Assembly (NCBI GenBank): GCA_937892275.1 | Contig: CALAVG010000277.1 | Coordinates: 1 to 11,568 of the forward strand | Reading direction: 5' to 3' | Source: an uncultured Methanomicrobiales archaeon | GTDB taxonomy: Archaea > Thermoplasmatota > Thermoplasmata > Methanomassiliicoccales > Methanomethylophilaceae | DNA length: 11,568 nt | In this document: positions 6,782 to 11,568 of the stretch, one piece after another | Position numbering within the stretch: the first letter of the stretch is position 1 | How the letters are laid out: every line of letters starts with the position of its first letter | Program-made: the position numbers and the translations under genes | The notes under the pieces: generated by a model | The model's database searches: none | The model's input: only the letters and a program-made list of their open reading frames with translations | Told to the model about the DNA's origin: nothing

Positions 6782-6804
6782 ACGATGAATCAGTTCCTTC
6801 ATCC

Positions 6805-7362
6805 ATGAGGAAAGATTTCGGAGCAAAGCCCTGCATTTATCCTGAACCCGTTCTAATCGTCGGTACATACAACGAGGACGGTACACCCAACGCAATGAAT
6901 GCCGCCTGGGGAGGTATCCACGAGGATTTCGAGGTAGGCCTATGCCTGTCGCCCGAGCACAAGACAGTGGAGAACATCTTGAAGCGCAAAGCGTTCACAG
7001 TTGCATTCGCAACTGCGGAGACTGTCGTCGGATCCGATTATGTCGGTATCGTGTCCGGTAACAACGTCAAGGACAAGTTCGCAAAGGCAGGATTCACAGC
7101 GGAGAAGAGCGCCAAGGTGGATGCGCCGATCATCAAGGAGCTTCCCATCTGCCTGGAATGCAAGCTGAAGAGTTACACCGAATCATGCTGCGAATGCATC
7201 GGGGAGATCGTCAACCTCAGTGTCGACGAATCAATTCTCACCGATGGCAAGGTGGATCTGAAGAAGTTCCATCCGATCATCTACGACGGATTGAACCATG
7301 ACTATCTCGCATTCGGAGAGAAGGTCGGCAAAGCGTTCAGCGACGGTAAGAAGCTCAAATGA
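6805..7362 (+). CDS. Flavin reductase-like, FMN-binding split-barrel protein
   Basis: This 185-residue protein belongs to the flavin reductase-like superfamily: small FMN-binding split-barrel proteins that reduce flavin with NAD(P)H or carry FMN as electron-transfer proteins. The start MRKDFGAKPCIYPEPVLIVG is the typical first strand, followed by the NAMNAAWGG motif (29-37), LSPEHKTVENI (48-58), the FMN-side region, and FAVAFAT-like FTVAFAT (64-70). The C-terminal half holds a cysteine cluster, C116, C119, C128, C129 and C131, more than usual, which might bind a metal or be redox active. I start at ATG 6805; a TTG at 6778 would overlap the HD gene and add nine residues the family does not have. 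The gap to the HD gene is 23 nt, so co-transcription is likely, and a hairpin follows the stop. The electron donor and acceptor cannot be read from the sequence. Confidence 0.87.
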   Translation: MRKDFGAKPCIYPEPVLIVGTYNEDGTPNAMNAAWGGIHEDFEVGLCLSPEHKTVENILKRKAFTVAFATAETVVGSDYVGIVSGNNVKDKFAKAGFTAEKSAKVDAPIIKELPICLECKLKSYTESCCECIGEIVNLSVDESILTDGKVDLKKFHPIIYDGLNHDYLAFGEKVGKAFSDGKKLK

Positions 7363-7370
7363 GAATAATT

Positions 7371-7388
7371 GGGGGGGGATGACCCCCC
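7371..7388. terminator. G-run/C-run hairpin between convergent genes
   Basis: Eight G residues (7371-7378) face six C residues (7383-7388) across an ATGA loop, giving a 6-bp all-G-C stem. It lies in the 38-nt gap between the flavin reductase-like gene and the serS stop, so it could end transcription from both sides. It lacks a long T-run on either strand. Confidence 0.5.
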
Positions 7389-7400
7389 TTAAACCTGTTT

Positions 7401-8675
7401 TCAGTGTTTTCTGTCGATGACTTCCTGTCCCCTCATGTAGGGCCTCAGGACTTCTGGGATGGTGATGGTTCCATCCTTGTTCTGATAGTTCTCCATGATG
7501 GCGACGACTGTCCTGGGGAGTGCGAGACCGGATCCGTTCAGGGTGTGGACGAACTCGCTCTTCAGGTGGGGCTCGGGCCTGTACTTGATCCTTGCCCTCC
7601 TTGCCTGGAAGTCTGTGAAGTTGGAGCATGAGGATGCCTCGAGCCACGCGTCCTTTCCAGGTGCGTAGAGTTCGAGATCGTAGCACTTGGAGCATGAGAA
7701 GCTCATGTCCCCGGTACAGAGCAGCAGCACCCTGTAGGGCAGATGGAGACCGTTGATGAGATCCTCTGCGTTCTTCCTGAGCTCCTCGAGCCTCTCGTAT
7801 GACTTGCTGGGCTCGACGAAGTTGACCATCTCGGTCTTCCTGAACTCGTGGACACGGATGATTCCCTTGGTGTCTGCGTGCTTTCCCACCTCGCGCCTGT
7901 ACGATGTCAGGTTCGCGGTGTAGTAGATGGGTAGCTGGGACTTGTCCAGGATCTCGTCTTGCAGGAGGTTCGTGATGGGGACTTCTGCGGTGGGGTTGAG
8001 GTACATGTCGTCCTTCGTGAGGTAGTACATGTCGTCCTTCAGGTTGGGGTACTGTCCGGTTCCGATGACTGCTGCCTTGTTGATGACCGCAGGCACAACG
8101 AGCTCGGTGTATCCCTGGTCCTTGTGGGTGTCCAGGAAGTAGTTGATGAGGGCACGCTCGAGCCTTGCTCCGTCGCCCTTCATGACGTAGAATCCGCTTC
8201 CGGCGACCTTCGTTCCCCTGTCGAAATCGATGATGTCCAGTTCCTCTGCGAGCTCCCAGTGCTCCTTAGGCTTGAAGTCGAATTTCCTCTTCTCTCCAGC
8301 CTCGTAGACGACTACGTTCTCAGTGTCATCCTTTCCGATGGGAACTGACTCGTGGGGGATGTTGGGGATGTTGAGGACACAGTCCTGCCTGATTTCCTCC
8401 AGCTCCGCCATCCTGTCGTCGTTGGCCTTGATCTTGTCACCGACGGTACGCATCTCTGCAATCTTCTTGTCTTTCTCCTCACCCTTGGGCATCTTGGAGA
8501 TCTCGAGGGAGACATCGTTCCTTGTCTTTCTGAGGCGGTTGTTCTCATCAGTGAGGGACCTCCACTCGGAATCTGCCTCGAGGAACCTGTCCAGTATGGT
8601 CTCGTCTCTGTTTCTGTTCCTGATCATCGTCCTGATCATGTCAGGATTCGATCTGATCACGTTGACATCTAGCAT
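7401..8675 (-). CDS. serS: Seryl-tRNA synthetase (standard class II type)
   Basis: This 424-residue class II enzyme charges tRNA-Ser (and tRNA-Sec where present) with serine. The N-terminal coiled-coil arm that grips the long variable arm of tRNA-Ser spans about residues 28-100. The catalytic domain follows: a motif 1 region around GYTELVVPAVI (188-198), the serine-pocket TAE (229-231), motif 2 ending in FRKTEM (278-283), EASSCSNFTDFQARR (346-360) and motif 3 NGSGLALPRTVVAIMENYQ (380-398). The length is normal. It is the common SerRS, not the divergent methanogenic type with an N-terminal zinc-dependent domain. CSKCYD (328-333) stands where most relatives have an Ala-Lys-Thr-Tyr-Asp type segment. 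A Shine-Dalgarno, GAGGT, lies 6 nt before the ATG, and only 9 nt separate the gene from yhbY upstream, so it is the last gene of the rnp4-yhbY-serS operon. Confidence 0.96.
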   Translation of the reverse strand: MLDVNVIRSNPDMIRTMIRNRNRDETILDRFLEADSEWRSLTDENNRLRKTRNDVSLEISKMPKGEEKDKKIAEMRTVGDKIKANDDRMAELEEIRQDCVLNIPNIPHESVPIGKDDTENVVVYEAGEKRKFDFKPKEHWELAEELDIIDFDRGTKVAGSGFYVMKGDGARLERALINYFLDTHKDQGYTELVVPAVINKAAVIGTGQYPNLKDDMYYLTKDDMYLNPTAEVPITNLLQDEILDKSQLPIYYTANLTSYRREVGKHADTKGIIRVHEFRKTEMVNFVEPSKSYERLEELRKNAEDLINGLHLPYRVLLLCTGDMSFSCSKCYDLELYAPGKDAWLEASSCSNFTDFQARRARIKYRPEPHLKSEFVHTLNGSGLALPRTVVAIMENYQNKDGTITIPEVLRPYMRGQEVIDRKH

Positions 8676-8684
8676 TTCATTACC

Positions 8685-8978
8685 TCAGAATTTCTTTTGG
8701 GAGAGCGAGGTCCATGTCCTCTTGTCGGTCACGACGATGACGCCTCCGCGGACATCCACGATCACTGCACTCGTGTTCTCCTCTATGGATGCGGCGGCAT
8801 CCTTGGCCCCCTCATCCGAGTTGGAGAGCACCTTAACCTTGATTAGACGGTTCTTCTTCAGCTGTGCGGTGATCTCCTCGAAGAGTCCCTGGTCGAGACC
8901 GTCCTTCCCGACGTGTACCGTGGGGTTGATCTCGTTGGCACGCCTCATGAGCTCTTTCCTGGCATCCTTCTCCGTCAT
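8685..8978 (-). CDS. yhbY: YhbY/CRM-domain RNA-binding protein
   Basis: This 97-residue protein is a stand-alone CRM (CRS1-YhbY) domain, an RNA-binding fold found on pre-ribosomal particles in bacteria and, fused in multiples, in plant intron-splicing factors. The family pattern is clear: a basic first helix (KDARKELMRRANEI, 4-17), the GxxG loop as VGKDGLDQG (23-31), the helix LFEEITAQLKKNRLIKVKVL (32-51), and the last strands VRGGVIVVTDK (76-86). The ATG at 8978 overlaps the stop of rnp4 (ATGA, 8975-8978) and has GGGAG upstream. Earlier in-frame starts would run deep into rnp4 and add a sequence with no family counterpart. A role in ribosome or tRNA maturation fits its place between an RNase P subunit and serS. 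Confidence 0.9.
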   Translation of the reverse strand: MTEKDARKELMRRANEINPTVHVGKDGLDQGLFEEITAQLKKNRLIKVKVLSNSDEGAKDAAASIEENTSAVIVDVRGGVIVVTDKRTWTSLSQKKF

Positions 8979-9292
8979 GTTCTCTGCTCCCTGATGTACG
9001 GTAAGCGCCGTACTTCGCCGCACGCATCGCATGTCATGATGACCTTGTGATTCGAGAGTCTTACTGTGCAGTTGACACCCGGCACCATCGGGAGATGGCA
9101 GTTCTTGCAGAACCTCTTCTCCTTCGGCATCTTGACACGAGTCTTGCCGCTTATGCCCATCGCGATATCGATGTATCTCCTGGCCCTGTCGTCCCTGCCG
9201 TTCCTCACGGCCTCCTCGGACATCGTCAGCAGTTTGTCGATGCGATCCGCTCCGATCTGTTGGATAGTAGCGTTCGGCAGACGGCGTGACAT
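8975..9292 (-). CDS. rnp4: Ribonuclease P protein component 4 (Rpp21/Rpr2 family)
   Basis: This 105-residue protein is the archaeal RNase P subunit Rnp4, homologous to eukaryotic Rpp21/Rpr2. It works with Rnp1 and the RNase P RNA in removing the 5' leader from pre-tRNA. The N-terminal half is two basic helices (IGADRIDKLLTMSEEAV, 13-29, and RARRYIDIAM, 36-45) that in known structures contact Rnp1 (Rpp29). The C-terminal half is a zinc ribbon with C62-C65 (CKNC) and C88-C91 (CDAC). LPMVPGVNCTVRL (67-79) is typical of the strand between the ligands. The start at 9292 has AGGTG about 5 nt upstream; an open frame extends further to 9457, but that part overlaps the preceding gene and is not family-like. 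The stop overlaps the yhbY start by 4 nt, so translation is coupled. Confidence 0.92.
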   Translation of the reverse strand: MSRRLPNATIQQIGADRIDKLLTMSEEAVRNGRDDRARRYIDIAMGISGKTRVKMPKEKRFCKNCHLPMVPGVNCTVRLSNHKVIMTCDACGEVRRLPYIREQRT

Positions 9293-9325
9293 TTGCGCAC
9301 CTATGACGGTTGGGACATTCGCCGT

Positions 9326-9338
9326 CTTATAATAATTA
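9326..9338 (-). promoter_or_regulatory. TATA box of the rnp4-yhbY-serS operon
   Basis: On the minus strand AATTATTATAAGA sits in the 55-nt gap before rnp4, centred about 40 nt before its ATG. This predicts a short leader of about 10-15 nt that contains the AGGTG ribosome-binding site. Confidence 0.45.
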
Positions 9339-9347
9339 TTGCTTCGC

Positions 9348-10352
9348 TCAGAGTTCGGAAGCAGGTAGTAGGGACCTGAGGTACTCGCGTATCTCCAGCT
9401 CCTCCCCGGCGAACTCCTTGTCGGTATCCACATAGGTCTCGAACAGGAACATGGCATACTCGTGGAAGGCGATGATGCATTCGTCCCAGGAGGGCTTGTT
9501 CACATAGATGCCGAGGTCGTCGTTGGAGAGCAACCAGATGTCATTGTACTGGTCGTATGCCGTGGTGGCGATCAGCGGGTTAAGGAGATTCCTGTCGCCG
9601 TTCTTGGATATGATCCTGTGGAATTTGAGGTGGGGGATGGTGTAGCAGCCGGAGATTTTCTCGACGCTGACTATGTGGCCTTCCTTGTTCCTCTTAACGT
9701 TGCCCACTACGATGACGGGTCCCGCGTTGCAGAATCCCGGGATGTCTGATGATGCGATGTTCCTGTCGAAGGTCAGTGGAACGAGGTACGAATCGTTGGT
9801 GAGGTTGTAGTGGTTCCTCCTGACCTCGTCCTTCTGCATCTTACCTACGGCTGCGGATAGCCAGTTGCTGTTGTTCGCGTAGGATTCGATCTTCTCCCTG
9901 TTGAGGTTCTCGAATCTCCTGATGTTGTCCTCGGTACCGTATTCCAGCACGTATCCGTCAAGGTGTTCGGAGAGGGACAGAAGGTCCTTAGCGATCAGTG
10001 CGCGGGCCTCCTCCTCTTCGAAGGTGTCCTCCATCCAGGTACCGGTGGCACCGGTGCCAAGGAAATCGAGTGTGGCACAGAGTATATTCATAGCTCCCTC
10101 GAGCGCCTCGTCGTTGCCTTCCGAGGGTCCGGTTGAGAGTCCGTTCTTGTTGCCTCCGATGGTCAGGTCGAACTTCCTGACGAGTTCCTCGGGGATCTCG
10201 TTCTGCAGTCTCATTGAGAGTCTCAGGAGCATGCATCCGATGTCCGTCAGAAGTTTCTGGACATCGATCATGGTCTGACCTGCTACTGAAATGGGCACAC
10301 CTTCCCCGGGATCGGGGTCGGTAGGGATAACTGCAAAACTGAACGAGCGCAT
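9348..10352 (-). CDS. Conserved-looking hypothetical protein, 334 residues
   Basis: I do not recognise this protein. It is soluble, with no signal peptide or membrane helix. Residues 25-60 and 84-140 look helical and contain an acidic patch (EEEEARALIAKDLLSLSEHL, 112-131). About 185-250 looks like beta strands (SYLVPLTFDR, PVIVVGNV, HIVSVEKISGCYTIPHLKF). The end is a strand and two helices (DLGIYVNKPSWDECIIAFHE, 279-298, then EELEIREYLRSLL). The GIYV-x3-SWDE-x4-FHE-x4-LFETY pattern faintly resembles C-terminal segments of uncharacterised bacterial proteins; I would not name a family. The N-terminal SFSFAVIPTDPDPGEGVPIS (3-22) looks extended. Its ATG at 10352 lies about 25 nt after a TATA box, so M1 is well supported over M28. 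Codon use resembles that of its neighbours. It precedes the rnp4 operon on the same strand and is divergent from rpl10e, but nothing ties it to either. Confidence 0.8.
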   Translation of the reverse strand: MRSFSFAVIPTDPDPGEGVPISVAGQTMIDVQKLLTDIGCMLLRLSMRLQNEIPEELVRKFDLTIGGNKNGLSTGPSEGNDEALEGAMNILCATLDFLGTGATGTWMEDTFEEEEARALIAKDLLSLSEHLDGYVLEYGTEDNIRRFENLNREKIESYANNSNWLSAAVGKMQKDEVRRNHYNLTNDSYLVPLTFDRNIASSDIPGFCNAGPVIVVGNVKRNKEGHIVSVEKISGCYTIPHLKFHRIISKNGDRNLLNPLIATTAYDQYNDIWLLSNDDLGIYVNKPSWDECIIAFHEYAMFLFETYVDTDKEFAGEELEIREYLRSLLPASEL

Positions 10353-10371
10353 CGTTTCTGTATCCGCACGT

Positions 10372-10382
10372 GAGTTAATAAG
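10372..10382 (-). promoter_or_regulatory. TATA box of the 334-residue hypothetical gene
   Basis: On the minus strand CTTATTAACTC is centred about 25 nt before the ATG at 10352, predicting a leaderless transcript. Confidence 0.5.
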
Positions 10383-10468
10383 TTATCGAGCAGTTGCCAG
10401 GAACAGGGGCCGGCGTAACATTCTGTAGATGCCCCTACAATATTGCGCACGCGACTTCTCGCCATAAG

Positions 10469-10476
10469 GTTTATAT
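10469..10476 (+). promoter_or_regulatory. TATA box upstream of rpl10e
   Basis: GTTTATAT, preceded by the purine-rich ATAAG, is a strong archaeal promoter element. Transcription should begin near 10498-10502. This is about 80 nt before the rpl10e ATG but only a few bases before the ATG of a short upstream ORF at 10506. Confidence 0.6.
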
Positions 10477-10505
10477 GGGTGCTGTCAATCGTCCGAAACA
10501 TAACA

Positions 10506-10586
10506 ATGGGCGATGACCTAGTCATTAAATATGGCGTCTGGGTTGTCGAGCCTATCGCAATCACAAATTGGTGGTTTAAATGGTAA
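10506..10586 (+). CDS. Possible 26-residue Trp-rich leader peptide before rpl10e
   Basis: An ATG just after the predicted transcript start opens a 26-codon frame that ends at a TAA (10584-10586) overlapping the first codons of rpl10e (ATG at 10580). The peptide begins MGDDLVIKYGVW and ends TNWWFKW, with four tryptophans (12, 22, 23, 26). A ribosome finishing here would stop 4 nt past the rpl10e ATG, so termination-reinitiation coupling is possible. A 5-bp inverted repeat (ATGAC at 10513, GTCAT at 10521) lies inside it. The frame is short enough to arise by chance, and part of its Trp content comes from the GGTGG sequence that may be the rpl10e ribosome-binding site. I regard it as a candidate only. 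Confidence 0.3.
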   Translation: MGDDLVIKYGVWVVEPIAITNWWFKW

Positions 10587-11098
10587 GAAAGCCAGCATCG
10601 ATGTACAGACAGATCAAAGGGCAGGCATACACTCGCCGTGAATACATGGGAGGAGTGCCCGCAAGCCGTGTCAGCCAGTATGAGATGGGAAACACCAGGC
10701 AGGAGTTTCCCGTCACACTCACATTGAAAGTCAAGAACCGTGTCCAGGTAAGGCACACCTCGATCGAGGCAGGCCGTATCGCAGCAAACAAGGTTCTCAC
10801 TTCCCAGGCAGGAGTCGCCAACTACCACATGACAGTTAGGGCGTACCCTCATGTCGTCCTCAGGGAGAACAAGCTCGCGACCGGAGCAGGAGCTGACCGT
10901 GTCTCGAGTGGTATGCGTCAGGGATTCGGAAAGGCTGTCGGAACAGCTGCAAGGCTGGAGCGCAACCAGGCCATCCTGACTGTCAGGGTCAACCCTGACA
11001 AAGTCGCAGTAGCGAAGGACGCTCTCTGGAGAGCATCCATGAAATTCCCCTCCCCTTGCTACGTCGATGTAGAGCAGGGTAAGGAATTCGTAAACTGA
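10580..11098 (+). CDS. rpl10e: Large-subunit ribosomal protein L10e (uL16)
   Basis: This 172-residue protein is the archaeal/eukaryotic form of uL16, which binds 23S rRNA near the A site and central protuberance of the 50S subunit. The start MVRKPASMYRQIKGQAYTRR and the VSQYEMGN motif (31-38) are characteristic, and the rest (HTSIEAGRIAANK, 59-71; GADRVSSGMRQGFGKAVG, 103-120; YVDVEQGKEF) matches the family to its usual length. GGTGG about 6 nt before the ATG can serve as ribosome-binding site. The promoter lies about 105 nt upstream, leaving a leader of about 80 nt, which is long for this window and contains a short ORF. dph2 follows after 7 nt, and the two should share a transcript. Confidence 0.97.
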   Translation: MVRKPASMYRQIKGQAYTRREYMGGVPASRVSQYEMGNTRQEFPVTLTLKVKNRVQVRHTSIEAGRIAANKVLTSQAGVANYHMTVRAYPHVVLRENKLATGAGADRVSSGMRQGFGKAVGTAARLERNQAILTVRVNPDKVAVAKDALWRASMKFPSPCYVDVEQGKEFVN

Positions 11099-11105
11099 TT
11101 CCAAG

Positions 11106-11568
11106 ATGTTCGATTTCCAACTGGACAACATCGTTGCTTGGATTCGCGACGGAGGTTATTCCTCCGTCGCCCTCCAGTTGCCCGAAGGACTTAAGATAAG
11201 GGCGACTGAAATTTCTGATTACCTGTCCGAAAAGACAGGGGTTGATGTTCTGGTCATAGGTTTCCCATGTTATGGGGCCTGCGATCTTTTCAATTACAAG
11301 GGTAAGACCGATGCTCTTGTTCATTTCGGTCATTCTCCGATACCTTCTCAGGGTGACGATCCTAACGTCCTCTACATCGAATCACGCTCGGACGCCACGG
11401 TGGATGATTCGATAATGGATCATCTCAAGGATCTGCCGGAAAGGGTCGGATTATTAGCGACCATACAATACCTCGACCTCATCCCTGTGGTAAAAACTAT
11501 CCTGGAAGATTCCGGAAGGAAGGTTCATGTCGGTGTCGGTGACAGAAGGATCGCATATCCAGGTCAGG
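11106..11568 (+). CDS. dph2: Diphthamide synthase Dph2, N-terminal part (3' end outside window)
   Basis: The first 154 residues are visible. Archaeal Dph2 is a homodimeric, non-canonical radical-SAM enzyme. It moves the 3-amino-3-carboxypropyl group of S-adenosylmethionine onto a histidine of elongation factor 2, the first step of diphthamide synthesis. The sequence shows VALQLPEGLKI (21-31), then FPCYGACDL (53-61), whose Cys59 corresponds to the first of three cysteines that hold the [4Fe-4S] cluster in Pyrococcus Dph2, and HFGHSPIP, a conserved substrate-site loop. The second and third cluster cysteines should lie beyond the edge; the visible end, YPGQ, is just before where the second is expected. 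An extra Cys55 sits near Cys59. The ATG at 11106 is 7 nt after the rpl10e stop and has no strong Shine-Dalgarno, which suggests coupled translation. Confidence 0.93.
   Translation, partial: MFDFQLDNIVAWIRDGGYSSVALQLPEGLKIRATEISDYLSEKTGVDVLVIGFPCYGACDLFNYKGKTDALVHFGHSPIPSQGDDPNVLYIESRSDATVDDSIMDHLKDLPERVGLLATIQYLDLIPVVKTILEDSGRKVHVGVGDRRIAYPGQ

Noticed and set aside
8323..8994. 223-codon plus-strand frame opposite serS and yhbY
   Set aside because: Covers two confidently identified genes on the other strand, is Ser/Leu-rich and has no family resemblance.
10405..10436. Inverted repeat AGGGGC/GCCCCT in the gap before rpl10e
   Set aside because: Only 6 bp with a 20-nt spacer and no relation to either promoter; likely chance.
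10283..11131. 282-codon minus-strand frame opposite rpl10e
   Set aside because: Antisense to ribosomal protein L10e and overlaps the start of the hypothetical gene; no supporting signals.
1..11568. tRNA, rRNA, CRISPR arrays, insertion sequences, phage or defence islands
   Set aside because: I looked for these in the intergenic regions and found no tRNA-like folds, spaced direct repeats, transposase or terminal inverted repeats. The gene content is mostly housekeeping.

Overview
The window looks like a stretch of euryarchaeal chromosome. The signs are archaeal ribosomal protein L10e (uL16), a class I (archaeal-type) lysyl-tRNA synthetase, the archaeal RNase P subunit Rnp4, an archaeal Sec61-beta protein, an archaeal Dph2, and TATA boxes placed about 25-30 nt before start codons as expected for leaderless or nearly leaderless transcripts. 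Base composition is moderate by eye. A member of the Thermoplasmatota, possibly Methanomassiliicoccales, is my best guess, but this is an impression from protein flavour; no gene here is diagnostic for methanogenesis.

Layout. The left third is membrane transport: the acidic C-terminal tail of an unknown protein (2-310), a CPA2-type cation:proton antiporter (386-1678) and an AGCS-family amino acid:sodium symporter (1871-3307). Both transporter genes end in a clear hairpin terminator, and the symporter has an unusual pair of palindromes in its upstream region. The middle starts with a divergent pair: a 54-residue Sec61-beta gene on the minus strand (3480-3644), easily missed because it is short, and lysS on the plus strand (3755-5305). 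Behind lysS, on the same strand and closely packed, come a two-helix membrane protein, an HD-domain protein with a YfbR-like nucleotidase signature and a flavin reductase-like protein. A G-run/C-run hairpin separates these from a convergent minus-strand operon, rnp4-yhbY-serS, whose genes overlap or nearly touch. Upstream of it, on the same strand, is a 334-residue protein I do not recognise. It is divergent from rpl10e, which is followed 7 nt later by dph2, cut by the window edge.

Functionally the right two-thirds is mostly translation: charging of Lys and Ser tRNAs, 5' maturation of tRNA (RNase P), an RNA-binding CRM protein, a large-subunit ribosomal protein and diphthamide modification of elongation factor 2. 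The left third suggests sodium/proton cycling, with an antiporter beside a sodium-driven amino acid importer.

I see no tRNA, rRNA, CRISPR array, insertion sequence or sign of recent gene transfer. No intergenic gap exceeds 300 bases. I did not find a convincing new multi-gene system. The best leads are a Trp-rich upstream ORF overlapping the rpl10e start, the palindrome pair before the symporter, the unknown 334-residue protein, and the HD-protein cluster behind lysS.
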